64,000 bases of DNA from contig NZ_CALPCZ010000010.1 of NCBI RefSeq assembly GCF_943193135.1, positions 1 to 64,000 on the forward strand. The letters are read 5' to 3'. A model generated the notes under the pieces. It was given only the letters and a program-made list of their open reading frames with translations, had not been told where the DNA came from and ran no database searches. Both the position numbers and the translations under genes were made by a program. Positions 48,401 to 58,103 of this stretch are shown here, in pieces; position 1 is the stretch's first letter, and every line of letters begins with the position of its first letter. The DNA is from Odoribacter lunatus. GTDB lineage: Bacteria; Bacteroidota; Bacteroidia; Bacteroidales; Marinifilaceae.

Positions 48401-50481
48401 TGAAATTAAAAAAGAATCAGGTGATATTTGAATACTCTTTATGGTGGGTTATTCCCATACTTATATTATCGGTGGGAGTTGCAAGGTTAAAGTTTAAAAA
48501 AATCTCAAAATTGCCGGATATTCCTGTCGTCATTAATATTCTTATTTCTTTTCTACGTTTCTTAGTTGTTTTTATTCTGTTTTTTTTATTGCTGCAACCT
48601 GCGTTGCAATTAACGAAAACAATTAAGGAAAAACCATTGTTACTTGTTGCTCAAGATAATTCAATGTCTTTATTGAATACTAAGGACTCTTTGTATTTTC
48701 TCCATGAATACGAAGCGTCTTTAAAAAAACAATTGGCACCGTTGTATGATCGTTTTTCCGTGGAATGGCTAACCTTTGGTAAAAAGGCGGAAAAGAATGA
48801 ACACTTTACGTTTTCGGAACATCATACAAATATTACGGGGTTGTTTGATTACATTGATAATCAATATCTGACTAGGAAACCGGAAGGCGTGTTGTTATTG
48901 AGTGACGGAAGATATAATCATGGTATGAATCCTCGTTACCAGGTAAATTCTTATCCTGTTTATACGGTGGTGTTAGGAGACACGACAGAGGTTCCGGATG
49001 TTTATATAAAGGAAGTTATATATGATAAATTTAATTTCCTTCATACCATTTTTCCAATAAAAGTAGAGATCGCCGCCTGGAAACAACGAGGGGAAAAATT
49101 GATTTGTTTATTGAAAGAAGATGACCGTATTATAGGAAAAAAAGAACTGACGGTTGATAGGGATGATTATATAACGGATGTCGTTTTTGATGTCGAAGCA
49201 AGAAAAAAGGGTGTGGTTCGTTATACGGTAGAATTGGAAACAAATTTTATAGAAAAAAGCAGAGAGAATAATCAAGCTACTGTATATGTGAATATATTGG
49301 ATCATTCGGGAGATATTGCCATTTATTATACAGCACCGCATCCGGATATCGCAGCTATTACCTCTGCTGTTGAGGCGTCGGGGGTATATAAATGTACGCA
49401 TCAGGAATTATCCAAACCATTGAAGGATTTGCAAGCCAACCTTTTTATATTGCATAATCCTCAACCGGAAAATCCCAATTATCGTAAAATTATACAAGAG
49501 GCGGAAAAACGCAATGTTGCAGTATGGTATATTTTGACAGGACGAAAAAATATTCTTGATTTCTCCCGTTATACCAACGAATATGGCGTCTCCTTCACAA
49601 CGGGAATGAATGAATATGCTTTGCCTGCTTATAACCGTAATTTTTCTTATTTCGGATTTACAGAAGAAGAAGCTTGGGGTTTTATGAATTTTCCTCCTCT
49701 GATTGTACCTTTCGGACAAATTAAGACAAATGCGGGAAAGAATTTGTTTGTACAAAAAATAAAAAGTACGGTTACTGAAAACGGTATGATGAGTTTTTAT
49801 AGTAACAACAAGGCCAAACAGGCTTATTTCTGGGGAGAGGGATTATGGAAATGGAGATTATTTTCATATAAGGAAAACGGGAATCATGATTTGTTTAATA
49901 CGTTGATTCATAAAACGGTTAATTATTTGGTTTCACGCACAGGAAGTGACCGATTCATTCATGATATCAATGCTTTATATGACGAGACGGAGGACATCTC
50001 GGTAGATGTTGAACTATATAATGATAGCTATGAATTAGTGAATACTCCGGATGTTCGTTTAGTTTTAGAATTTGAGGGCAAGGAATACCAATATCTTTTA
50101 AATAGAAATGAGGATAAATATCGTATAAATTTAGGTAATCTCTCAGCGGGAGAATACCATTATAAATTGTCTACAGATTTTAAAGGGGAAAAATTTGAGA
50201 AGAAAGGGGTGTTTTATGTAAGGACTCAAAATCCGGAATTAAAAGATATGAGAGCTGATGCTCGTTTAATGCAGGAAATTGCAGATAATTCAGGGGGTAA
50301 AAGTTGTTTTTATGCAGACATTGATGAGCTTATCACTCAAATTTCAACCGATTCTCAATTTACTCCGATGTATAAAGCAGAAATAAGATATGTGAATTTG
50401 GGCGAATTGGAATGGGCCGGCATTATTTTACTTTTATTAGTATGTATAGAGTGGATGCTGTTAAAATATTATGTCGGTTAA
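48400..50481 (+). CDS. Membrane protein with von Willebrand A-like domain
   Basis: 693 residues if begun at TTG 48400, or 686 at GTG 48421; no in-frame ATG exists before a stop at 48388, so a non-ATG start is required. The protein has an N-terminal membrane segment (EYSLWWVIPILILSVGVA), a second around 45-65, then a vWA-like domain whose metal site is suggested by LVAQDNSMSLL (DxSxS) and LLLSDGRYNHG. A long periplasmic beta-rich region follows, and a C-terminal membrane helix (GIILLLLVCIEWMLL). Bacteroidota encode similar proteins of unknown role. The next gene starts inside its last 40 bases. Confidence 0.72.
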   Translation: MKLKKNQVIFEYSLWWVIPILILSVGVARLKFKKISKLPDIPVVINILISFLRFLVVFILFFLLLQPALQLTKTIKEKPLLLVAQDNSMSLLNTKDSLYFLHEYEASLKKQLAPLYDRFSVEWLTFGKKAEKNEHFTFSEHHTNITGLFDYIDNQYLTRKPEGVLLLSDGRYNHGMNPRYQVNSYPVYTVVLGDTTEVPDVYIKEVIYDKFNFLHTIFPIKVEIAAWKQRGEKLICLLKEDDRIIGKKELTVDRDDYITDVVFDVEARKKGVVRYTVELETNFIEKSRENNQATVYVNILDHSGDIAIYYTAPHPDIAAITSAVEASGVYKCTHQELSKPLKDLQANLFILHNPQPENPNYRKIIQEAEKRNVAVWYILTGRKNILDFSRYTNEYGVSFTTGMNEYALPAYNRNFSYFGFTEEEAWGFMNFPPLIVPFGQIKTNAGKNLFVQKIKSTVTENGMMSFYSNNKAKQAYFWGEGLWKWRLFSYKENGNHDLFNTLIHKTVNYLVSRTGSDRFIHDINALYDETEDISVDVELYNDSYELVNTPDVRLVLEFEGKEYQYLLNRNEDKYRINLGNLSAGEYHYKLSTDFKGEKFEKKGVFYVRTQNPELKDMRADARLMQEIADNSGGKSCFYADIDELITQISTDSQFTPMYKAEIRYVNLGELEWAGIILLLLVCIEWMLLKYYVG

Positions 50482-51413
50482 TTTTAAAATTGGCATTTTT
50501 TCTTGCCTTGTTGTGTTGTATCTCTTGCACAACCTATCGGACTATTGGCGTTGAAATTCTGGAACCGGCAATACATACTTTAGAAAAAGAACGAGTGCTG
50601 GGATTTTGGGATCGCAACATACGTCATGCTTCGGACACATCCTTCGTATTGAATCAGTATACCGGAATATCTGATGATGAATTGTCTTATAGCTTTTATA
50701 CGGCACTGCAAACTGCTTTTTATGACAATCAAGAAGATTCCCTTCCTTTTATTTTAGGGAAAAACAGAGTATATCTATCGGTTGATACCTTACCATTGCC
50801 TGTTACTGAAAAAATTTTAAAAGAAATAGGACTTAATTTGGGCATGGATTATATCGTTGCATTGGAAAAAATCGGTTATATAGTAAATGCTGCTGAGCGT
50901 AAGGTGGAATGTGATTTGTTGGTACGCCTCTATGATTGCAATAAAGGATTGATGTTGGATTCCGTTTTTTATAAAAACGATATAATGGAGGGAATAAGTA
51001 ATGAAGGAATAGATGTGGGGTATATTAATGAATTGATAATAGGAAACGGTATCGAATATGCCCATCGTTTAAGACCGTATTGGAAGTCCGTAAAGAGACG
51101 AATATATAATGGAGAAAAAGTACTAAAAATGGGGGATTTTTTCTTTTTGCAAAATGATTATGAGCAAGCAAGAAAATTGTGGGAAGCAGTGACACAAAGG
51201 TCTCCAAAGCAAGCTATACGCGGATATTTGAATTTGGCTTGGTTATATGAGGAAGAAGGAAATTTTTTGATGGCAAAACAAATGTTGCAAAAAGGATTAG
51301 AACTTGTACGTGAAACTGAAGTGAATAATGCTGATGTAAATTATTTGAGAGAGTATATGAACACAATAATAAAAAGGATAAAAGATTGTTCCATTCTGGA
51401 GAATCAATTGTGA
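50442..51413 (+). CDS. DUF6340-family lipoprotein
   Basis: 323 residues from ATG 50442, overlapping the preceding gene by 40 bases in another frame; ATG 50412 would lengthen the overlap without improving the signal. Lipobox CCISC (Cys29). The body resembles DUF6340: IGVEILEPAIHTL, a conserved LNLGMDYIVALEKIGY, DLLVRLYDC, and a C-terminal TPR-like part (LQNDYEQARKLWEAVTQ, GYLNLAWLYEEEGNFLMA). The overlap with the vWA membrane protein suggests the two are made together and may work together at the envelope. The function is unknown. Confidence 0.82.
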   Translation: MYRVDAVKILCRLILKLAFFLALLCCISCTTYRTIGVEILEPAIHTLEKERVLGFWDRNIRHASDTSFVLNQYTGISDDELSYSFYTALQTAFYDNQEDSLPFILGKNRVYLSVDTLPLPVTEKILKEIGLNLGMDYIVALEKIGYIVNAAERKVECDLLVRLYDCNKGLMLDSVFYKNDIMEGISNEGIDVGYINELIIGNGIEYAHRLRPYWKSVKRRIYNGEKVLKMGDFFFLQNDYEQARKLWEAVTQRSPKQAIRGYLNLAWLYEEEGNFLMAKQMLQKGLELVRETEVNNADVNYLREYMNTIIKRIKDCSILENQL

Positions 51414-51439
51414 CCTTTTTTATTTCCGCCAAATTAATT

Positions 51440-54400
51440 ATGTCTAAATTAAATGTTTATAAGGCATCGGCAGGTTCTGGAAAGACATTTGCCTTGACGA
51501 TGCAGTATTTTAAAATTATTTTTTCCCTTCCTTCCGAATACAAACATATTCTTGCCGTTACTTTTACCAATAAGGCTACAGAAGAGATGAAATTCCGTAT
51601 CATTAAGGAAGTGCATGAGATGGCAGAGGGACGTCCGAGTGCTTATGCTACGGAATTAAAAAAAGAATTTAAATTTACAGATGATGAACTTCGCAATCGT
51701 GCAACTTTATTGCGTACGCTATTATTGCATGATTATGGCAAGATTTCTGTTACTACGATTGATCGTTTTTTTCAACGCGTCGTAAAATCTTTTACTAAGG
51801 AATTAGGGGTATTTCCCGGATACAATGTGGAGTTGGATAATGATTATATTCTTTTAAAAGCGGTAGATAAAGTCATAGAGGAAGTAAAACAGAATGCTTC
51901 CTTAAAAGCGTGGTTGGGAGGGTTAATGGATACAAGTGTGGATGATGGAAAATCATGGAGTATAAAAGGTAAGATTATTGAATTGGGAGAGGAGTTATTT
52001 CGGGAGAATTATATGCTTTTTGATTCATTGGTTTTATCGAAATTTCAAGATAAAGAATTTTTAAAAAAATATGCTTTATCCTTACAAACGATAATTCAAG
52101 AGTACGAGACGGAATTAACAGCTATTAGTGATGAAGCCATTGGAATAATGGAAAAAGAGGGATTGGATTTAAGGGATTTTCGAGGAAATAAAACAGGTTG
52201 TGCAGCTCACTTTTATAAGCTTAGAAATCGAAAATATGATGAAATCACTCCTACGGCATTGAAGGCTGTGGATAATATGGATTCATGGATTGCCAAAGAT
52301 AGCGATGCGTATGTAAAAGAAAAAATAGAATCCGTATATCCTCTTTTGAATGAAAAATTAAAAATGTGTGTGCGGATTTATGAGGAGAAATGCAGGTATT
52401 ATCTTTCAGCTCGTCAGATATTGAATAATCTCTATCAGTTGGGGGTGATGAGCGACTTATATCAGGAAGTTAGAAATTATTGTGAAGAGAAAGGTGTTAT
52501 GCTGTTGAGTGATACAACGCATATTTTAAATATTCTTATTGCCGGGAATGACACCTCATTTTTGTTTGAAAAAGTCGGAAATTATTATAAACATTTGATG
52601 ATAGATGAGTTTCAGGATACTTCAGCTATGCAATGGAATAATTTTCGTCCTTTGGTTGTAAATAGTTTGTCGGAAGGAAATGAAGCACTTATTGTCGGGG
52701 ATGTGAAACAAAGTATTTATCGCTGGAGAAATGGGGACTGGACTTTATTAGCAGACGGAATTGATACAGAGTTCCGGCAATTCGGTGCGAACAATGTTGT
52801 TTTGGAAAACAACTGGAGAAGTGCGTCGGAAATAGTATCCTTCAATAATGTGTTTTTTGAGCGGTCGGCAACTGTATTAAAGGAGTTATTTGATAATGCG
52901 GCAGGAAAAGATAATCGTTGGTCTGAAACAATAATGAAAGTCTATGCCGACATAAAACAAACCGTAAAATCTACGGAAAATGGATTTGTCAATGTCCATT
53001 TCGGTCTGCAACAAAAAGAGAAAGGAGCTGCCGAAAACATTATGGAGAATGCGGTGGCCGAGATTAATTCAATATTGGATAGAGGTGGGAAGAAGGGGGA
53101 AATAGTCATATTGGTAAGAAATGGGAAGGAGGGAGCTTTTGTTGCGGATTATCTCATGAATTATAATAAAACGAATAATCAACGTATTGATTTTATATCC
53201 AATGACTCCCTGTATGTTTTTTCATCTCCTTTTGTGAAATTCATCACGGCTATCTTACGTTATCTTATCGCTCCATATGATTTAGTAAACAAGGCAATTA
53301 TTTTGTACTTGTATAATACATTCATTAAAAATGAGCAGAGACAAGATGTAGATGCAGTTTTTAATACTGTTGGAGAGGAAGAATTGTTTGTTCTGATGGA
53401 CAGGAAATTTGCGATAAATACGGGGAAAGTATTGTCGTACTCTCTTTTTGAAACGGTGGAGGCAATTATTGATAATTTTGAATTAAAAGAAAAAAGGGAA
53501 GAGGTTCCTTATTTAATTGCATTTCAGGATATTATTTTTGAATATGAAGCGACAAATTCAAACAGCATCCATTTCTTCCTGGAATGGTGGGAAAAAGAGT
53601 TGCCTAAACGGGTATTGTCTACCTCTGAAAATGTAGATGCTGTCCGGATATTAACTATTCATAAATCCAAAGGTTTGGAATTTGAGTATGTCATTTTACC
53701 TTTCTGTAATTGGGAATTGGACAGTGTGCGGCCGGTACGTAGAATTTGGTGTAAGAACAGAGAAGAGAAATTCAAAGAATTGGATTATGTGCCGTTGAAT
53801 TATTCTTCTCGTCTTGCGGATACAGTTTTTGATGAAGATTATTATGATGAGCATTTGAAATCCTATGTCGATAATCTTAATTTGCTTTATGTTGCTTTGA
53901 CCCGAGCGAAAAAGGAGATATATATTCTTCCGTATATGCCTAAAATAAACAAAGACGGGACACCTTCTTTTTCCAATATGGGAGGACTTGTTTATAGAGT
54001 ACTTCAGGTCTTGAAAAATGAGGGAACAATACTTGGTGAGACTGATGAGAATATGAATCTGTCTTATGGCAGAAAGGCGTATAATGCGTCTTTACCTGAA
54101 AAAGCAGACCCGATGACCTTAACCAATTATCCTGTTTTTAATCCAGAAGGGCGTATTTCCATAAAATATAAACATCAGGATTATGCTGGAGAAAACGATA
54201 CGCTGTCTGCGATAGACGAAGGAAAGTTATTGCATGAAATTTTTAAGTCGATAGAGTACATAGAAGACATTGAACAAGCTGTATACAATGTGTATTTATC
54301 CGGCATGATTACCAAGCAGGAAAAAGGAATATATATCGAGAAAATAGGTAAATATTTATCAGATCCTATTACAGCAGAGTGGTTTGACCATAAATATAAA

Positions 54401-54631
54401 GTAATCAATGAACGGGATGTATTATTGCTTGGGAGCACGAAAATACGACCGGACAGAGTAATTGTTAAAAACAAACAGGCTGTTGTGATTGATTATAAGT
54501 TTGGAGCCGTTGAAGAAAATAAATATTTGAGGCAAGTGCGTTCATACTGTACCTCTTTAAAAGAAATGGGGTATAAAAATGTAAAAGGCTATATCTGGTA
54601 TGTACAATTGGAAAAAATTACGGAAGTATAA
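51440..54631 (+). CDS. AddA/RecB-type UvrD-family helicase with PD-(D/E)XK nuclease domain
   Basis: 1063 residues from ATG 51440 (upstream in-frame ATG 51386 lies inside the preceding gene). UvrD-type helicase motifs in order: Walker A ASAGSGKT (about 10-17), AVTFTNKATEEMK, TTIDRFFQRVV, motif II LMIDEFQDTS, VGDVKQSIYRWRNGD, NNWRSASEIV, and motifs V-VI in TIHKSKGLEFEYVI and LYVALTRAKKEIY. The C-terminal nuclease has RPDRVI, VVIDYKFG and a YLRQVRSYC segment. Together these make the AddA subunit of a double-strand break resection enzyme. The partner AddB is not in the window. Confidence 0.88.
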   Translation: MSKLNVYKASAGSGKTFALTMQYFKIIFSLPSEYKHILAVTFTNKATEEMKFRIIKEVHEMAEGRPSAYATELKKEFKFTDDELRNRATLLRTLLLHDYGKISVTTIDRFFQRVVKSFTKELGVFPGYNVELDNDYILLKAVDKVIEEVKQNASLKAWLGGLMDTSVDDGKSWSIKGKIIELGEELFRENYMLFDSLVLSKFQDKEFLKKYALSLQTIIQEYETELTAISDEAIGIMEKEGLDLRDFRGNKTGCAAHFYKLRNRKYDEITPTALKAVDNMDSWIAKDSDAYVKEKIESVYPLLNEKLKMCVRIYEEKCRYYLSARQILNNLYQLGVMSDLYQEVRNYCEEKGVMLLSDTTHILNILIAGNDTSFLFEKVGNYYKHLMIDEFQDTSAMQWNNFRPLVVNSLSEGNEALIVGDVKQSIYRWRNGDWTLLADGIDTEFRQFGANNVVLENNWRSASEIVSFNNVFFERSATVLKELFDNAAGKDNRWSETIMKVYADIKQTVKSTENGFVNVHFGLQQKEKGAAENIMENAVAEINSILDRGGKKGEIVILVRNGKEGAFVADYLMNYNKTNNQRIDFISNDSLYVFSSPFVKFITAILRYLIAPYDLVNKAIILYLYNTFIKNEQRQDVDAVFNTVGEEELFVLMDRKFAINTGKVLSYSLFETVEAIIDNFELKEKREEVPYLIAFQDIIFEYEATNSNSIHFFLEWWEKELPKRVLSTSENVDAVRILTIHKSKGLEFEYVILPFCNWELDSVRPVRRIWCKNREEKFKELDYVPLNYSSRLADTVFDEDYYDEHLKSYVDNLNLLYVALTRAKKEIYILPYMPKINKDGTPSFSNMGGLVYRVLQVLKNEGTILGETDENMNLSYGRKAYNASLPEKADPMTLTNYPVFNPEGRISIKYKHQDYAGENDTLSAIDEGKLLHEIFKSIEYIEDIEQAVYNVYLSGMITKQEKGIYIEKIGKYLSDPITAEWFDHKYKVINERDVLLLGSTKIRPDRVIVKNKQAVVIDYKFGAVEENKYLRQVRSYCTSLKEMGYKNVKGYIWYVQLEKITEV

Positions 54632-54632
54632 A

Positions 54633-55706
54633 TTAAGCATATACTTTGGGGGCAAGTTCGCCTTTCATAACCATTAAGCCATTTAAAGCTAAAGCACGCA
54701 TTTCATCCTCTCCGGGATAAACTTTTACGGGAGCAATAAATTGGACGCGTTGAGTAATGGCTTGGGTAACTTTTTTACTGTTGGCAATTCCGCCGGTCAG
54801 TAAAATAGCATCTACTTGGCCTTCCAATACACATGCCATCGCACCGATTTCTTTAGCTACTTGATAACACATCGCTTCCCAAATCAATTGGTAGTGAGAA
54901 TCGGAGAGAGCGTTTTTTTCAATCTCTATGACATCATTGCTATTCAGGTAACCGACTAGACCACCGGCTCCGCATAACATCTTTTTTACTTCATCTTGTG
55001 TTTTCGTACCACTAAAACAGAGCTTGACAAGAGCACCTACCGGCACCCCACCGGCTCTTTCGGGGGAAAATGGGCCGTCACCGTTCAATGCATTATTGGT
55101 ATCTATTACTTTTCCATAATGGTGGGCACTGACTGATATACCTCCTCCTAAATGTGCTATGACAAGATTCAGTTCTTCATATTTTTTCCCGATAGCTTTG
55201 GCATAGGTTCTGGCAATACTTTTTTGATTGAGTGCATGAAAAATAGAAACCCTCGGGAAGGCAGGGTGTCCACTGATTCTGGCGATGGGATTTAATTCAT
55301 CCACCACTACCGGATCTGCAATATAAGCTTTTACTTGAGAGCCTGCCTCCTTGGCAATTTCATGGGCTATAAGGCCGCCTAAATTGGAGGCATGTTCTCC
55401 CATGACTGGTGTTTGCATATCCTGTATCATGGCAGTATTTACTTCATACACACCGGATTCTATAGGCTTAATTAAACCACCTCGTCCGACGATGGCATGG
55501 ATTGTTTCAAGAGCAATACCGGCTTCTTGCAGTTCTTTTTGTATCAATTCTTTACGAAATGTAAATTGAGAACTGATATTGGCAAATTTTCCGATTTCTT
55601 CTGCAGAGTGGCGTATGGTTTTTATGAAGACTTGATTTTCGTTTTCAAATAACGCTATTTTAGTTGAAGTTGAACCGGGATTAATTGCCAAAATACGGTA
55701 AATCAT
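54633..55706 (-). CDS. buk: Butyrate kinase
   Basis: 357 residues from ATG 55706; a GTG at 55712 is an alternative. ASKHA-family kinase that makes ATP and butyrate from butyryl-phosphate. Family features are AINPGSTSTKIALFE at the N terminus, GRGGLIKPIESG, SIFHALNQKS, AHLGGGISVSAH, NGDGPFSPERAGGVP and LLTGGIANSK. With ptb at 4.5 kb it would complete butyrate formation from butyryl-CoA. It converges with the AddA-like gene; only one base lies between the two stops and no terminator is seen there. Confidence 0.95.
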   Translation of the reverse strand: MIYRILAINPGSTSTKIALFENENQVFIKTIRHSAEEIGKFANISSQFTFRKELIQKELQEAGIALETIHAIVGRGGLIKPIESGVYEVNTAMIQDMQTPVMGEHASNLGGLIAHEIAKEAGSQVKAYIADPVVVDELNPIARISGHPAFPRVSIFHALNQKSIARTYAKAIGKKYEELNLVIAHLGGGISVSAHHYGKVIDTNNALNGDGPFSPERAGGVPVGALVKLCFSGTKTQDEVKKMLCGAGGLVGYLNSNDVIEIEKNALSDSHYQLIWEAMCYQVAKEIGAMACVLEGQVDAILLTGGIANSKKVTQAITQRVQFIAPVKVYPGEDEMRALALNGLMVMKGELAPKVYA

Positions 55707-55794
55707 GAACACAGAAGTTTAATAAATGAATTTTTCTTTATGCAAAAATTGCAAATTGAAAGATAAAATCAAAGAAAAAGATTCATTTTTTAAC

Positions 55795-57147
55795 TTAACG
55801 TTCTACTAAGTAATCTTGTTGGTTGAAAATTTGAAGTTCAAATAAATCTTTTTCCGGCCATTCCGTTACGGTAGCTAATGCGTTTTGTATGGTTTGCTCG
55901 ATATAGGAAGGAAATTTAGAGCCTTTCCAGGAACTGGTATTGGTTACAAAAACCCAGGAATAGCCGTTGTGCTGTTTTTTCATCAAAGCGCTTGTGCCGG
56001 AAAGTGTTCCGGTACGGGACCAGTCACCTTTATAAGAAATGTGCATCCAGCCGATAGGCAGGGCATTTAAGGTAAATGTGGTCATTTGGGTAATGGTTTC
56101 CGGTTTTAAAATGTCTTCAATTTGAGGATGGCCGTCTATTACGGCTAAAAAACGAAGCAATTCTATCGGGGAAGCCACCCAAGCACCTGCACCCGAAAGA
56201 GCTTCGAGGTTATTACCTCCGTAATATTTGGGAACTAAGCGTTTACTTCCGTCACAGGCGGGTATCAGTTCTTCCGTAGCTGTTTCGTAATACCTTACTT
56301 CATGTTTATGTTTGTCTTCGTATAGGTTATTCCCCAAATGCATATCGAAACAACCAGCGGGATGTAATATATTCTTTTGAATGTATTCTTCATAAGTTTC
56401 TCCGGACACCTTTTCAATAACTTTAGATAAAATTCCATAACCTACATTGGAATAGGCGGTTGACGTTCCTGGTGTATAACGTAAGCGGCGGGATAATACG
56501 AAACGGATAATTGTATTAAGATCGGCAGGCGGGGTTACGTTCATTTTTTTAGCAATATCAACGGAACAAAACATCGGGTCGCCGTAATTGGTGGAAAAAC
56601 CGGCCTGGTGGCGGAGTAAATGTTCTACGGTGATTGTCTTGATGCGCGAATCGCGGATTTGGTTATACATAGTATCGTTTAATATGCCGTCCGGCCCGAA
56701 TACCAAATCATTCAAATGTAAATTTCCGTCTTCAATTAGTTTCATGATTCCGACAGCCGTAATTAATTTGGAAATAGAAGCAATACGGAAAATATGATGT
56801 GTCTCGGTAGGAATCTGCAACTCATCATCGGCGAATCCATATCCTTTGGCATACAATAATTTATCGTCTTTCATTAAAGCAAAAGAAGCACCCCGGATTT
56901 CCCATTTTTTCATAAAACGCTCAATGATGTGATCCATTTTTTGCGTTTCAGGCAATTCGGAAAAACTATTGCGAAATATTTCAGAAGCAGGGATTAGCTT
57001 GCGTGGCATGAGGGTGGAACTTTCAGCTTCAGACAGGGAAGAGGCTTGGATATCCTCTGAAAAATACAACTTCCACGGCTTGGTAAAAACGATGACAACT
57101 ATAACGGTAAGTAAAATGACATATTTTATTCCGGTAGTTTTACTCAT
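55795..57147 (-). CDS. Serine hydrolase, beta-lactamase/class C-like
   Basis: 450 residues. An N-terminal membrane anchor or signal (YVILLTVIVVIVF, about 9-21) is followed by a penicillin-binding-protein-like domain. The nucleophile motif SxxK is SISK in IASISKLITAVG, the second motif YxN is YSN in STAYSNVGYGIL, and a GxLSGTSALMKK segment occupies the third-motif area (LSGTS rather than KTG). Such proteins act as esterases, peptidases or D-amino-acid hydrolases in the periplasm; true beta-lactamase activity is unlikely. It is followed by a 82-base gap from the same-strand buk region promoter side. Confidence 0.85.
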   Translation of the reverse strand: MSKTTGIKYVILLTVIVVIVFTKPWKLYFSEDIQASSLSEAESSTLMPRKLIPASEIFRNSFSELPETQKMDHIIERFMKKWEIRGASFALMKDDKLLYAKGYGFADDELQIPTETHHIFRIASISKLITAVGIMKLIEDGNLHLNDLVFGPDGILNDTMYNQIRDSRIKTITVEHLLRHQAGFSTNYGDPMFCSVDIAKKMNVTPPADLNTIIRFVLSRRLRYTPGTSTAYSNVGYGILSKVIEKVSGETYEEYIQKNILHPAGCFDMHLGNNLYEDKHKHEVRYYETATEELIPACDGSKRLVPKYYGGNNLEALSGAGAWVASPIELLRFLAVIDGHPQIEDILKPETITQMTTFTLNALPIGWMHISYKGDWSRTGTLSGTSALMKKQHNGYSWVFVTNTSSWKGSKFPSYIEQTIQNALATVTEWPEKDLFELQIFNQQDYLVER

Positions 57148-57231
57148 TGCAAATCGTATTATATCAACGAATTATATTTGCAATATTAAAAAAAGATGTT
57201 TGAAAATAAAACTATTTTTATATAAAAGTTC

Positions 57232-58017
57232 TTAATCTATTCTTTCCAAAAGAGTAAAATACAATTGCATAAGTCGGCGTAATAAAGGATGTGAGGTTTT
57301 ATAAGAAATGGAATTTATTTGCCGGATGGGAAGGATTAAAGGAGAAGTTCCCGTAATGAAAGCGGCTTCATAGTCGGATAGGGTGTCAAGTTTGATTTTT
57401 TTCTCAACAATTTCGATTTTTTCCGTTTTACAGATGTCAAAAACCCTTTTACGGCTTGTACCCGGAAGAACATCTGTATAGGGCGCTGTATAAAGCGTAT
57501 TTTGCTGTATGAAGAAGATGTTGGAACGGGAGCCTTCGGTTACGCATCCGTCGTTGTCAACTAAAATCACTTCATAAACATTGTTTTCTTTGATTAGGCG
57601 GTCGCTTGTTGCACGCAATTCCGGATTGAGGTATTTGACTTCCGGATTAACTCTTACAGCCTCGTGGGTAATGGTGTTTACGCCCTGTTGATAGGCTTCC
57701 CGGGAGGGGTATGAATGAGGGATAACATAGAGGTACTCATTCGTTTGATTATTCAGGAAATGAAGAACATACTTGATATTGCCTTCCTCCAGATGTTCCA
57801 AACGGATAAGGCGATTTAGCTTATCCGGGAGATGAAGATTTTGTATGTCAATATGAATATTTGATTTTTTCAATGAATTATCCAATCGTAATAGATTGTC
57901 TTTTAGAAAAATGGGAGTTCCTCTGAAAACTCGGATAACCTCGTATATACTCAAACCGTTTTCTAGAATATTTTCTGAAAAGCTGGTCGAATCCGTTGCA
58001 ATATTATTTATCAGCAT
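57232..58017 (-). CDS. Class IV PLP-dependent aminotransferase or aminodeoxychorismate lyase
   Basis: 261 residues, a fold-type IV PLP enzyme. The PLP lysine is probably that in PEVKYLNPELRATS, the cofactor-phosphate loop is VTEGSRSNIFFI, and the C-terminal part holds LPGTSRKRVFDIC and AAFITGTSPLILPIRQI. The short length and FLKDNLLRLDNSLKKSNI start are closest to the PabC/D-amino-acid-aminotransferase group. Neighbours do not settle the substrate: branched-chain amino acids, D-alanine and aminodeoxychorismate are all possible. Divergent from the next gene, with a 86-base spacer holding promoters for both. Confidence 0.82.
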   Translation of the reverse strand: MLINNIATDSTSFSENILENGLSIYEVIRVFRGTPIFLKDNLLRLDNSLKKSNIHIDIQNLHLPDKLNRLIRLEHLEEGNIKYVLHFLNNQTNEYLYVIPHSYPSREAYQQGVNTITHEAVRVNPEVKYLNPELRATSDRLIKENNVYEVILVDNDGCVTEGSRSNIFFIQQNTLYTAPYTDVLPGTSRKRVFDICKTEKIEIVEKKIKLDTLSDYEAAFITGTSPLILPIRQINSISYKTSHPLLRRLMQLYFTLLERID

Positions 58018-58035
58018 GCTGTTTTAATTTAGGGG

Positions 58036-58043
58036 CAAAATTA
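58036..58043 (-). promoter_or_regulatory. -7 box of the class IV aminotransferase gene
   Basis: Minus-strand TAATTTTG, 18 bases upstream of the start at 58017, predicting a leader of about 14 bases. Confidence 0.5.
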
Positions 58044-58087
58044 CGAAATAGACATTAGATATATTCGTACTTTTCATTTATTTGAGT

Positions 58088-58095
58088 TATTTTTG
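58088..58095 (+). promoter_or_regulatory. -7 box of the conserved hypothetical/DUF2520 run
   Basis: TATTTTTG ends eight bases before ATG 58104, predicting a leader of only about four bases, nearly leaderless. Confidence 0.5.
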
Positions 58096-58103
58096 GCTCA
58101 CTT

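Noticed and set aside
55795-57147. Antibiotic-inactivating beta-lactamase
   Set aside because: SxxK and YxN are present but the KTG box is replaced, and the membrane-anchored esterase/peptidase group is the better match.
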